The notes beneath the pieces were generated by a model. That model made no database searches and was not told the DNA's origin. It was given only the letters and a program-made list of their open reading frames with translations. Positions 33,881 through 46,070 of a stretch of 64,000 nt of DNA are shown here, one piece after another. Within the stretch, counting starts at the first letter, position 1; each line of letters begins with the position of its first letter. The DNA is taken from positions 2,420,001 to 2,484,000 of the forward strand of contig JAJEKV010000075.1 in NCBI GenBank assembly GCA_021234155.1, read 5' to 3'. A program made the position numbers and the translations under genes. The DNA is from Isoetes taiwanensis (Eukaryota; Streptophyta; Lycopodiopsida; Isoetales; Isoetaceae).

Positions 33881-36570
33881 TGTGAGGGAGTCAAACATCT
33901 ATATTTGTTGACACCGATTCTCTTCATCCTACATTATTTTGGTGCCATGTGGGGTTTATCTTTGCTGTCCTAGTTCAAGCAGCATGGCAGGTCGTCATCC
34001 TGCAAACATGTCAGCTCTTAAAATCAGCTATCACCTCCTAAGGTCTCTCATGTATATTTTTGACATCAGTATGATTAGGCAGACTTGACTTTCTACTTGG
34101 CTTTTATCCATGTTGTGATGCATGCTTATTCATTGCTGGCCAATTCGCTATAAGTCCTCGGTGATCGGGTTGAAGGTAAGCTCATCGGTCCATTCAAGTG
34201 ATATCAATCCTACTCCTTTACAGCAAATCCGGAGGTGGCTGGAAACAGCGGGAGCTTTTGAGGGGCCACTCTTGTGCCGCAGGCCCGTGCTGCTGCTTTG
34301 GCCCAGTCGTGGTGGTGAGGCACATTTCATGGCGTGACATGGATGACATCTCAGCACCAGTGGGCGTGCACTGTGTTGGCCTCTGCACAGGAGTGATGTG
34401 CCCAGAGATCTTTGGATGTTCCTCTGAAAGCCAGGTTCGGACGAGGAACCTGAGTGTGATGTACTCTTGTTTGATGCCTTAAGACAATTTGGAAACATGG
34501 AGATGTAGTAGTGCTATCACGGTATGTTGACGGGTCCACCACCCAGACAATACATCTTTTGGTCGTTAACCTTGACCAGAGAACACGACAAGACTTCACC
34601 ATATGGGTTTCTTGGAGCAGGTCTAGAATATCCAGTCTAGCCCGACTACACACTTGACTCAAATGATGATGGTAGATGGGTAGTTTCACCTTGTTCACGG
34701 ATTTATAGCCTTTTGAATAAATCGGGCAACACTGGTACAGCCGAGGTCTTCGCCAGTTATTTTATGCATGTCCAGATGCCTTTCCACGGATAGGTTTCTA
34801 TTCCGGGCATCTCAAAGGTTCCTTTAGGATAGCCGGCCTCTGTTTGGTGGTCTTTCTGTGGACTTTGCAGGCCCTCTTGAGGATGGTACATCATTGATTT
34901 TAGACCTTCACAAGACACATCCTTCTATAGCAATTGGAGCATAGCCGATTTCTTCTTCCATTTTTGTGCTCCTCAGAGTGCATTGTTGTAAAATCATCAA
35001 GGGATCCTTTCCTCGGGTTTCCCTACTTTTCCTAAAGCTCTCCTGCTGTCCCACTTGTTTCCACACCTCATTCCATTTGTTCCCATTAGTCGGGGGTAGA
35101 GACTATGTGTGTAGGAATTAGAGGGGCCTTCCTTGGACTTTTTGTTCTTGGTGCAAGTTTCCTCTTCCTCCCTCATAACATCATTTTCTTTTATATGATG
35201 ACTTACTGATCATCTTTTCCTCGTATGAAGTGTCTTTCTTCTTGCTCAATCTATTGATTTCTGGCTTTGCCTCATTTGCATGGGATATGGTGGGATAAGA
35301 ATATAAAACCATAAGTTGGTACCGTGGCGGGTAATATCCATTTTGGCGTGCGAGGAATGCTGAAACAAGATAATAAAACTTAGCGCCGTGCTATGCGGTG
35401 CCGGAAACCAATGTTGAATTTGCCGGTCTCGCCGCGTGGCCTTGATTGATGAGAATAAGAGCCAAGTCACTTATTGTACCACCCTTGCAATTGTGTTCAA
35501 ATGCGCAATGTAGTCGGTGCAAGTTGAGGTCATGTAATGATTGAGATTCATTGCCTGTACGAGAGTGCTCATGTACTCCATGGTATCCATTTTCTCTATA
35601 AAATATTTTGCTTGCCTCAAGCTAGTCTGATGCATCATGGCTGGCTAACAGTGTCTTAGTGTCGCTCTTCCTTGGGTGTCTTCCATGGGTGGCATCATTA
35701 GTAGTCCATGGTATAACATCAACTAGATTTGATGCTGTGTTTGGAAAATTCAACCATGGACTTACGTATCCTCGAGGGCATGTTTGGGGATCAGATCCTA
35801 GATATGAAGAAGATGCTCTGGGAGATCTTGTCAACATCAATGGCTATCTTTGGTATGTCAAAATAGTGGATACCATTGCTTGAACCGAGCTTGTCTGACA
35901 TCAACTTCGATTTCTTTTCAATGTCGTTTCACCTTGGCTGGCAAAGATACTAAGACCAAGTTTCTACAGTTCAAGTGCACCGCCACTTGCAAAACCAAAT
36001 ATGCTTGGAAGCTTGAAGATGGTTTCATACGCAAACTTCGTCGGTTGCGAACACTCTTTCCACATACATAGCAGATTGTATGGTATGGAAGCCTTGAAGG
36101 AAACTAGCCATACTTTGTAACATCGTGCATTTGTCTTATCTAGTCTGAATCCCGTCCTATCACATTGTATTTGGAAATCTTTGAGATTCTTCTTTCTGGT
36201 CTTCTCTATTGAGAACCTGAATCACAAATCATCAAGCTCCTCGCATGAAAGGACCAGCCCTACTTTTTGAGGGGCCGCGTCTTGTTCTCCGCCAGATGTG
36301 GGACTCATCATACTTTGAGCACATGCAACTCATAGTAACATATCATTCGGACCCACACCTCGGGTAAAAGCATCTTTGCCCAGTCTTGACTTAGCTCACA
36401 TGTTATGACTCTGCCATCATCGATTAACGATACCAGAGTCAGATCTATCTCCTTAGTTTCTTCTTGTACTACCTTGGGGTCCTTCTTGAGTTTCTTTTAG
36501 GTGTAGTAGTTGATGTAACTAGTGATCTCTTGAAGCCGTAAAACAAATATCCAACTTAGCCATTGGTCGG
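33880..36570 (-). pseudogene. Broken ParB-like minus-strand gene (copy B)
   Basis: Counterpart of 7890-10660. The same segments can be followed in order, but every long frame of copy A is cut. The 238-codon C-terminal frame of copy A is reduced to about 116 codons (34148-34498), and the ParB-like 140-codon frame is lost. Differences again cluster at CAG and CTG, so the extra damage may be sequencing noise. Confidence 0.45.
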
Positions 36571-36639
36571 GGCCAATATTTTGTGTTAAATGCGCAACTT
36601 GCACTAACATCTAGCGGTGGTGACAAGTCTATAAAAAGA

Positions 36640-36835
36640 TTTATCAAACAATTTTCCAGCCAGAAGCGAGTCGCAATAGATTTAGACACTAAAGAGATGG
36701 AATGTGACTTCTCGAGCTACGATATAATGTGACCTAGCACGTGAAGTGACATTCCATCTCTCTTAGTGCCCTGTCGTTGACCTCGACTATGACTCATTCT
36801 GGACTTCAGCACGCCAAATCCCAAAAAGAGTAACA
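36640..36835. mobile_element. Fold-back / MITE-like element (copy B)
   Basis: Counterpart of 10746-10933. The inner arms survive (about 36684-36714 and 36738-36770), but the outer GC-rich arms are eroded: CGGATTCGCG of copy A is not recognisable on the left, and the right end reads CCAAATCCCAAAAA. Confidence 0.65.
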
Positions 36836-38204
36836 TAACAATACACAAAAAGCAGTGAACCTTCCATCCATATCACACATGAATCTACATTTCAAACATA
36901 TGTAGCTTATTATACCAAAAGTCGAACCATATGAAATATTTAAATGGTCTATATGTTTATTAGCACTGCGAATCTTTCCTCGATTCATGTGTAGCGACTC
37001 GAAGGACAACCCTACACTTATGCTACTAAGAGTGATAGAATATGGGACTTCTCGCTACACCTAAAGCCCATGACCGAGGGCACTCCATAGAAGGCTTACC
37101 ATGAGAAAAATATTAAAAGAGAGTATGCTTCCTAAAACAAGAAAAACATAAATACTGGGAAGCATAGCCCACTCACGACTGATGATTAAAATTGAAGATT
37201 AAGATACTAGGAATTATAATCACAGAGCATTGCGTGACATTCAATTCTTAGCAAGAGACTGAAAACCAAAATACGTAATCAAACAAGAACTTGGAATTGA
37301 AATGCGATTTACATGACTCGGCTCCAAAACAAAGATAGGCTAAAAGAAGCAGCTTACGGGGCAATAGAGATATTTCAATAAAGACAAAAGTTAAGGTATA
37401 ATCTAATAAAATACGAGTTGCAGAGTCACAGAAGTTCACAGAAGTTGGATCACAGAAATCGCAGAGTTTCTAAATCTATTAATAAAGTTAAATACGCAAT
37501 CAAAAAAGTTTCTAAAACCTATTAAAAAACAGAACACAGAGTTTCTAATATATTAAAAAACTTGAACATACTAACCTTTAGCTGCTACATCGAAGTGGGT
37601 GAAGCTCTATGAAACCTAAATTGAGCCTCAAATAAATCTTTAGAAGCTGGAAAAGTGCCTTTTATTACGACATTTCAAGAAAAGCTCAAATTGAACTCGT
37701 ATTTTGTAAATGGGCCAAAAATGAAGTAGGATACCTTTGAATAAAGTAATTGAGAGAAATTTCATTGATTGAGAGATCGCCAACACAAAGGCATTGAAAA
37801 GTAAGGCCAAGCAAAACGCCGCTGAAGAAATTAGGAATGAAGAAAATGAGATTCAAATTTATTGAAATTAAAAACAACACCTCGCATACAAAATTAATGA
37901 ATAGATGCTCTCGCCATTAAAACCGTGATAGTACCACTTATTACTTTTCAAGAAAATAAAGAAAAATTAAAATCCCGCCTCGCAATTTAAAAATTTAAAA
38001 CTTTCGCCTACCTAATATCCACTTTCCCCAACCGCCAATCATTGGCCGGTACTAACTTTCTATTTTAAAAATGCCCGCTATTTGCATTCTTTGGTCACAA
38101 GATTGGATCATGTGGAATTCCTGTTTTTCCCGCACCTGGTTTTTCCAGAAACACAAGAACTATAAACTTTCATTACATCAATGTTTTAATTCGAAGCCCT
38201 GGAT
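36836..38204. other. Spacer between the divergent genes (copy B), no gene
   Basis: Counterpart of 10934-12291. The CAGAGTCACAG near-repeats are partly retained (about 37425-37540). No coding frame is supported. Confidence 0.5.
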
Positions 38205-40400
38205 GTCGCCAAGAAGGAAGCTTGCCGGGTATATATATCAGTTGCCATATCTCGTAGTTCTTCTATCATTGAGTGGATTTCAGGTTTTATGACTAGTGCA
38301 ACATAATTCAAGAAAGAATTTTAACGATCGAGGAAATGAGCAATCAAGTTTTCTAGAAATGAAATTTTCCTTAAGAGAAGCACGCTTCCTTTATCTAAAA
38401 AACTCACTAGAAAGATGTAATTGACAAGGGATTGTTGATAATATGGCACCAACTACGCGATGCCATGGAGTGCCCTTTTGACCTGATTATATTAGAATTA
38501 GATTGATAGGATTGCTTTTAAAAGCTGCCACTCATCTATTACGAAGACCACATGCGTGAGCGTAAACACTTGGAGAATCAAGAGGGAGTTTCTTTCAAAA
38601 CTTGGCTAACAAATACTATTCATTTTGAGAATCCCTGGTATGTACTAAAAATTTTAACAAGAAGCATTGTTGCTCTTTTATTGTAGCCCCATTATAAAGA
38701 TAACTCGCCCCGTCATCTTTACATGTGCTACACTTTACATGCATACCATTGAGCAAAAATGGAACCGCAGAGTTGAACGGGGGATAAATAATTGTGCGCA
38801 TTGAGCAAAAAACCTGGCTCGTGGACGAACTCCATGGTAGTAAATGATGGTTTGGTAACCCATTGAGCAAAAATGAAATAATAGTAAAATGGGATATGTG
38901 CCGATGTATCCGACTCAACTGTTATATTACAAACAAAAAAATATTGATACTTTTTGTATGAGTCGCGCCTAGCACAACATATCCGTGGATATTTGGTAAA
39001 TTATTATGTTTTTCTTATGTGTATTTCATACAATTATTATCCATATATCGGTTATTCTGCACTGCCCGTATGTATGGTGTAGGCATTGTCTAAATATTTC
39101 ATTTATTGTTATTGCATACAATACTATGTTTTCCCTCAACCTTTCTTCTAAATTTCAAATTTCTCATGAAGCTAGTCTTTGAACCTCAGAACCAAGAATC
39201 TCGAGCAGAAAGAATGATCTTTGATTACATGAATGTGGGAAGAGATTAATGCAATTAAGAATGAGCAACCCACCAACCAAAATGCGAAACTATTAAAACC
39301 CACCGTGCTAATGATAAAAGAAGAATAGTGGTTTCAGTTAATATGAAAGGATGAGAAAGTGAATTTGCATCATCGATTACAATAGAGGAATTGTTGGTGA
39401 AGGTGTGCTTATACTATGGGATTACATGCACTACTATAATGGACAGGCTCATTGGTGATGACTTTGTGGGAGTCTCCATTTCTTCAATACAGCTTCATAA
39501 CTTCAGTGTTGAGCTGAAGGACAAATACTGCTATGCTTGCAATAATATCAATAGTGGTTTAGAGTTGCCAGCCTTGTTGCTCTGGCCAGTAGACTCCATC
39601 GAGATAATAGGAAAAGGGTTGCTTCAAAGAACTGAGCGTGTTGGAGAAAATAATGTGGTGGTGGATGAAAATGACATTCCTTCCATACCTCCTATGGATG
39701 TATCCATATCAGAAAGAGGGCCTTCAACTTCTTGACGAGAAGAAGAGGAAGGAAAAGGTTCGAGATCAGAAAGATACTAACAACTGCATTGAAGAGACCA
39801 TGCAAGCCATTAGAGGAGGGGGGAGGGGGATTGTGGCTGACCCCAACAACTACTTTGGTAGATTCACAAAGGAAAGAACTTGTGGAAGCCGATCAATCTA
39901 CAAGGAGAAAACTCATGGCGCTAGAAAAACTTATATTTACAATATCATAGAACATGCATTTAAGCCATCATCCGGATGTCGTGAACGTGAGATTCGATTG
40001 GTGGGAAATGGATATGCAAAGATCACAGCTGACAACCATACTAGGTATATCACTAGATTGGCATGGTAATCCGGAAAGGCGACAACCCCGGGGTGCTTGG
40101 CTTCCGTGAATTTATTCGGTGAAGTTTATTAACTATCATCTTTGAGAGTATGCCTCACAAAAGATCGGTTGATGAAGAGGGGTGCGAGGAAAGTATTTCA
40201 ATGTTGCACTTTTGCATATTTCACACAAAAGTGATTTTACAAATGATCCACAATTTTTTTAAGAGGAAATGGGTGTGGACAAGATTTCACATCAGCCTTT
40301 AAAGAAGCTCGGGTAAGCATTTTTTCAGATGTCAAAAGAATGCAATATAACAACTTCTCAAAGTGCAATTAGGTCCAATGTACTGCGTTAAACAAAGCCT
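38205..40400 (+). pseudogene. Broken DUF8039-like plus-strand gene (copy B)
   Basis: Counterpart of 12292-14420. The DUF8039-like segment (38440-38620) is broken by insertions such as TTTTAAAAGC. The middle segment is better preserved than in copy A: 39391-39735 is one 114-codon frame, reading IMDRLIGDDFVGVSISSIQL and later VVVDENDIPSIPPMDVSISE, where copy A (13405-13750) has frameshifts at sites that read CTG or CCAG here. This shows that copy A's breaks there need not be real mutations. The function is unknown. Confidence 0.5.
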
Positions 40401-41620
40401 TGTAGCTAGGACCCAGCTGGTTGAACCTGCGGACAATCAAAGAGGCGGGTGCTCAAAAGTCTCAATGGCTGAAAAGGCGAGGACATTCGCATACTGCGAA
40501 TGCGGGGATCATAGCGATGTCGGAAGAAGCGTTAACAGCGACGTGCATCTTTTTAACACAATCATCGTGAGTACGTAGACTTTAGGGTGGAACAACTTAT
40601 CCCAAAGCCATCGCCATGTCGTCGACATAAAGTGTGTTGTGGAACCTGAAGGTGCCACCCATCCGCAACCTGAGGGGAGCGTGGTGAAAAGAAGGCGATA
40701 TCGCGACCGACAAAGTGCTTGCCTTTGTGAATATTTTCTGCTCATGGCACTCACCTTCACCCATAGAACACATCACCCAACAGAAAGAACTTTGCCTGAA
40801 GTGCGAGCCAAGATAGTAGCGCGACCCTCTTCATACCATGCTTGAATAGAGACAAGCGCCCGAACCCATCGTCTACGTGTAAAGGGGATGAACCCGATGA
40901 TGCCGGTGGAGGTCTTGAGGGGGTGCGAGGCAAGTTGCCCACCACCATGGAGTCTCAATATGGGTGTGAATGGAGGGGCATGGCCGGCGTGTTTGATTGC
41001 CTCTCATGCGTCAACAAGCCGTGCAAAATGGAGAAGCACTTGGAAAGGATGCGAGTCTGAAATAATGCCCAAGATAGGACTGGTTTGTGCTTTTTACCTA
41101 GAGGGATACAGGTGACTAAGAGCTTGTTTAAGAAGTAAACCGGGAGAATCATCTTCACCATTCAAGAGTCTCCAAATGAACTTTGAAATAAGGACTTTGC
41201 TTTGCGATAAGAAGTCCATCATACCCGACCACGCCCATTTGAGAAGGATGCACCGACCGCGCCACCTTAATCACGGCACCTTCCTCGGTACCCCCATATA
41301 AAGTTCGAACTATTGCAATGAGCTCACGTACTTTATTCTGTGGGGCTAGCAGTATGGATGCCATATAAACATGGGTACTACTAAGGACTGACTTGGCCAC
41401 TGTAATGCGGCCCGCAAGAGACAACTTTGCGATGGACCACCAGAACAAGTGCTTCTCCAAACCCTTAATGATCTCCTCCTATCTCAGCTCCCATAGTAAC
41501 ATGGATGCCAAACGGAATCTAACAACTTGATGGCTGTAACATATTAACCATCGCGAAGTCTTCTAAAAATAGGTATTTGCATTAACCTTTCACAGTGTTT
41601 CTTTGATTGAAATTCACAAT
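40400..41620 (-). mobile_element. 5'-truncated L1-type LINE, minus strand (copy B)
   Basis: Counterpart of 14420-15640. The piece LEKHLFWWSIAKLSLAGRIT at about 41465-41405 is intact here but broken in copy A, while the zf-RVT motif (about 40410-40500) is broken here and intact in copy A. The same CAG/CTG-linked differences are seen. It is inactive. Confidence 0.78.
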
Positions 41621-41696
41621 TTCGCAGTCCTTTCAAGCTCTTTTTTTTATGCTTGTATTCTACAAAGAAGAGCATTTATCAATTGCAGCACTATAG

Positions 41697-42410
41697 CTAG
41701 ATAGATAGATAAGATTTTTTATGTCCATAGGGACCCTAAAGTAGGCCATGGAACATATCGACAAAGGGCATAAGCCCAAATAAAGCTAAGGGCTAAGCCT
41801 CATTACAAAACACCAAGGGAATCAAAGAGTACAAAGTGGAAGCAACTAAAGGTAACTCGACCAAGAGTTAGAGGCCCTTTGGTTAGAAATAAGTGATGTG
41901 CCTCCCCTGTACACTGCCCACTTTTTTTGGAGCCTCACCGTTTGCACCTTGCACAACCTCTCCATCGTCGAGTTAACTAAATTGCAGAGAGATCCTGTTG
42001 CAAAGAAAAGTTAGTACCTTTGAGATGACTCCCATGTTGTAGCCTGTCTTGTGATATAGAAAAATACACTAGAAGATGGCATGGTTGGTTTGATCTCTGA
42101 TCACCAACTCTTTGTGTTGTAAAAGTTTCCCGAGCTCTGTATGTGTATTGAATATGTGAAAAAATATGCAACTGCCTTCGTATCTGAACAAGAGCATGTT
42201 CCTTGAACCCCTACTATATGATAAGTTCAAGTTCTGGTCCTGCTCAGGATAATCTAATCCTGTATTGTGTGGTATCTGAATCTCTTGTTTCTGGCTCCTA
42301 TGCACTATACCCAACCCCTTCTCACACTTGTACATCGAGTCTGCAGAGAGTCGAAGCTAAGGGCTCTAGCATATTTCTGCAGTGGAACAGGTGAAACCGG
42401 TGGAACACGT
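41697..42410 (-). mobile_element. ORF1-only LINE-derived element, minus strand (copy B)
   Basis: Counterpart of 15719-16420 and nearly identical to it: the 64- and 88-codon minus frames are unchanged, which is unusual for this block pair. The tail of GATA repeats is at 41697-41713. This segment has few differences between blocks, so the noise seen elsewhere is patchy. Confidence 0.7.
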
Positions 42411-43583
42411 TCAGAGTATACTTAGTGGAACATGGCATCAATATATGAAACATAATCCGGGTTTGAGTGATGACATCGATGCATAATACTTTACCAGGTG
42501 GTGAATGTGGTTGTGATTTATAGCCGTCCATAATTTTAGAATACAACAAAACCAGGGCTTGAATCATGAGCTTGCCTTCTACCAAAATAGTTGGGCCTAC
42601 CATAGATGCACATTTGCCAAATCTTTGGAGACAATGTCCCGATCTAATCACGGAGATAATTATGTGAAAATTGAATTCTATGGTGCACCTATGTGCAAAA
42701 GAAAAATTAATATTGATAAAGATGCTTCATCATAAGTATTTAAATGCGGGATAGAACATAAGCAAGGCATCACCTCAAGCACAACCTAAATGGATCGACC
42801 AAGAGGGAGGATCAATGCGATAAATACAAACCAAAGACGACATTCCCAATAGGCTTTGATAACATTCCCGACCTCGGTGCGGGGGAGGCGAGTCAAATGA
42901 CAAGGTCAATTTCCAACACGGAGGAATTGACATGCCAAAGCCAACCAAAGGGTAACACCGAGAGGGTATCAAGCCCGGCGTGGCATACAACCCGGAGAAT
43001 GAAAATGGGGCGAACACCACAACTTCGCATTGTAGCACGCGACAACAAAGTGAAATGGACCTCCACCCCTTCCAACTCAGTATCTGAATATACACAAAGC
43101 CCGAAAACCAAAGATGAGTCCGTAAAATAGGCCCAATATGGTTAGCCAAAATGACCAAGGCAAGCAACCCATTCTAACTCCCTATCTTGCAAACTCGAAA
43201 AGGAAATCTGCCAACTGGTTACTAACCTAACAGGCGGCCATCCCAAGTAGTCATTGAGACGAGCATCAGTGTTTGACATGGTCGTGCTTAAAAGGGTTAG
43301 TCAAACGCCAGGTTCCCATTGAGCCAAAATGCATGCCAATTAAGGATCAACGCCACCCAATAAGGTTCCCCCAGGATCATACTCGACTCCATGAACAACC
43401 ACTACCAAGATGTATAAAGCATATCCATTCTAGCTATAGAAATGCTTGAAGAGAGGGAACTAATGTCCGAAGTTCGAGGGTTCTTGCAATTTTGGAATAA
43501 AATATCCAACATAGACCTAATCCATGTTTCATTTATTGCAGAAAAGTATGTCTGTTTTAATAAAAAAAAATCTAAGGGGTGAT
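42411..43583. other. No recognisable gene (copy B)
   Basis: Counterpart of 16421-17600, ending at the peroxiredoxin promoter. A 130-codon minus frame at 43167-42775 is cut into pieces in copy A and matches no domain I know. Confidence 0.5.
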
Positions 43584-43872
43584 CATGCATATTGAAGTGT
43601 AGGCATTTTATATTAGAAAATTTAATTGTAGAATTCGCCAAATTGGGAACAAGACTAGTGGACCCATGCACCATGTTAAATTTATGCGAGCTTGATGGTT
43701 TTTATACATAGTTTACTTACTTCAATAAGAAAACGTAGAAATCATACTACACTATAATAAGAAGCTTTAGAAGTTTATGTTTGGAGCAAACAAGTAATCA
43801 ACCAAATGGCGGCTTCTTAAATAATGCGGCGGTGGTCGCAACAATTGCGGCTGCTCTTGATGCATATAAATA
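43584..43872 (+). promoter_or_regulatory. Peroxiredoxin promoter, copy B: RY-core motifs and TATA box
   Basis: TATAAATA at 43865-43872 lies 206 bp before the ATG at 44078. CATGCAT at 43584-43590 and CATGCA at 43665-43670 are RY-core matches. The stretch from GGCGGTGG (about 43828) to the ATG is almost identical in copy A. The part from the CAACAATTGC box through the TATA box is also recognisable in copy C, so it is the conserved core of this promoter. Confidence 0.5.
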
Positions 43873-44077
43873 GCCCCAGATGAAAAACTGAGACAGTCTG
43901 GGTTGATCAAGGCTAGCATAATCCCAATACAGAGGTCGCATTTCTTGTAATACACACTTTTGCTAGATTGACCATCAAGTAACTAGTTTTCTCTAAGGAC
44001 TTGTTTTAGTTGGCTTCTCTCTCATAGCTGATTTTGTGTAGAAGCAACTGCCAAGTCTTCTTATATTCTTTTGCATA

Positions 44078-44821
44078 ATGGTTCTACAATTGGGTGACAA
44101 AGTTCCAGATTTCATAGCAGAAACAACACAAGGGATGCTAGATTTCTATGACTACATCTACAAAAGCTGGGTGATAATATTCTCACATCCAGATGATTTC
44201 ACACCAGTATGCACAACTGAGCTTGCAGCAATGGCAAAGCATATGCCAGAGTTTGAGAAGAGAGGGGTGAAAGTGTTGGCACTGAGCTGCAATTCAATAG
44301 AATCACACAAGGCATGGATACCAGACATAGAGGCCTACATGCCAGGGATTAAAGTAAACTATCCTATAATAGCAGATGAAGGCAGGGAGCTAGCAAGCAA
44401 GTTTGGGATGATAGATCCTTCAATGAAAGATACAAAAGGAGAGGCATTAACAGCAAGGGCAGTTTTTATCATAGGCCCCAATAAAAAGCTCAAGCTTTCT
44501 CTTCTTTATCCTGCTACTACAGGCAGAAATATGGAGGAAATAATTCGGGTGTTGGATTCCCTACAACTCACTGCCGCATTTGATGTTGCAACTCCTGCTG
44601 ATTGGCAAGTCGGAGACGATTGCATGATTCATCCTGAACTGGATCACGAGGTTGCTGCTAAGAGTTTTCCAAAAGGTTTTAAGACTGTCCGTCTACCTTC
44701 TATGAAGAAATATATGCGTTTCACTCCTCATCCTGTTGAGGGGTCTGTTCGTAATGCTCTTGGGCAGTTTGCTTCTGTGTTAAAGGCTTGCGAGCTTGGT
44801 TTAGGGTTGTTTCGCATTTAA
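44078..44821 (+). CDS. PER1: 1-Cys peroxiredoxin (plant PER1/PRDX6 type), intact
   Basis: A 247-codon single-exon frame. The family reduces H2O2 and organic hydroperoxides through one peroxidatic cysteine; plant members act in the nucleus and cytosol of seeds, spores and desiccating tissue. Seen here: the N-terminal LGDKVPDF, the active-site box HPDDFTPVCTTE with the catalytic Cys at residue 45 (codon 44210-44212), LALSCNSIESHKAW, the TARAVFIIGPNKKLKLSLLY core and SLLYPATTGRN, and the C-terminal FPKGFKTVRLPS...FTPHP. Known PER1 proteins end close to this FTPHP (about 216-220 residues). Here 28 more residues follow, with an extra Cys at 238, and the extension is also readable in copy C. Other cysteines are 71 and 182. 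The start is the first in-frame ATG, 206 bp after the TATA box. No introns are needed. Neighbours are transposon remnants; paralogues lie at 18101 (broken) and 48274 (broken). Confidence 0.96.
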   Translation: MVLQLGDKVPDFIAETTQGMLDFYDYIYKSWVIIFSHPDDFTPVCTTELAAMAKHMPEFEKRGVKVLALSCNSIESHKAWIPDIEAYMPGIKVNYPIIADEGRELASKFGMIDPSMKDTKGEALTARAVFIIGPNKKLKLSLLYPATTGRNMEEIIRVLDSLQLTAAFDVATPADWQVGDDCMIHPELDHEVAAKSFPKGFKTVRLPSMKKYMRFTPHPVEGSVRNALGQFASVLKACELGLGLFRI

Positions 44822-45942
44822 GCATGTACATGATGAATAATGTTCTGTGTGCCTTTCCAAGAGCTACATGCCTTGAGTGGTATATTTTGCCAGGTGTTGT
44901 CTGACAAATTGACTGTAAATTTGACTTTTTTGAACTAATTAATATACAATTATACTCATCATACATTCTCGTGGAGTTAAAGAAATGTATCTATTTATCA
45001 ATCTATATATATTATAAAGGCTAATAGCTCTTTTTGCATATTTTACATGTAAGTATTGCTTTCTTCAAAGATGATAGTGGATGCCTCCTTTATTGATTCC
45101 TTGTCTAAAACTCTTCAGCTATGATGCATCAAGACAAGCAAAAGTAGGAGACCAAAATATATCTCAAAATATTAGATGTCTTCATTTTGTCTTTTACCTT
45201 TGTATTATTATGAAATACAATGTGCTAAACGTGCTTCTCTTTATTCATCTTTGTTGATTTGGCTAGTAATGCACCATAACCAATGCAATATACAGAGCTA
45301 AAGAAGTATAATAGGTACAAAATAATCTTCCAATGGTTGGGCTTTCCATCAAATTTAATTATTATTACTACTAGACCAATGGGCATAAATGGGTTGATAT
45401 GCACAATCGTTTTTCAATTCTACTTAGGATGTTGCGTGTAACAGATTTGACCATCATTTTTTAAGGAAAAAAAATCACGATGATGTCGTGTAAACCACCT
45501 TCTTGTATTATCCTTGTGCATGCATATCTCCATAATTCAAATGCCTATCTGATCATATAAGATGTTATTGTTGTATCCAAATTCGCATCTAACGATCATG
45601 TATGGGCTAATTCCTTTTTATAAAAATCATACAAGAATCATGACATTGCTACTTCCAGCTTCTACAATGACAAGAATGATACATAGGCGATTGCACCTCT
45701 GCAAAATAAAAGATCGAGTCTATTAATCTATCAAATTGTAATCTAAAAATAAAAAATAAAATAGCTCATTTGCGATTAATCATCCTTAACTTTTGGCCGT
45801 GTTCACGCTTAAAAGGTTTAGTCGCACACTAGAGCCTCGCTGAGCCTAAATGCATGTCAACCAAGGACCAACACCACCCGGTAAGGATCCTCTAGCTTGA
45901 TTTTGAAGTTTGCTTGTCTAGTCGATTCCATGAACAATGACT
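44822..45942. other. 3' flank of peroxiredoxin B, no gene
   Basis: Nearly identical to the 3' flank of copy A and alignable by eye with that of copy C. No coding frame is supported. Confidence 0.6.
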
Positions 45943-46070
45943 ACCATGTTGAATAGAATAGAATAGAGTAAAACAGAATAGATTTTCTTTAACATCCACG
46001 AGGATCAAAAGGCCATGGGACCCATACACTAGGCTAGTACAACCATTACTACTAGGATTTAAAAACCCCT
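45943..46070 (-). mobile_element. 3' end of an ORF1-only-type element with (TATTC)n tail (copy B)
   Basis: Counterpart of 19961-20090. GAATA repeats are at about 45950-45968, followed by the conserved 3'-end consensus on the minus strand. It differs from copy A by a few bases. Confidence 0.5.

Noticed and set aside
42775-43167. 130-codon minus-strand frame in copy B
   Set aside because: Copy A has only overlapping shorter frames, the text lacks any recognisable motif, and the residue bias (Trp, Cys, Phe) looks like random antisense.
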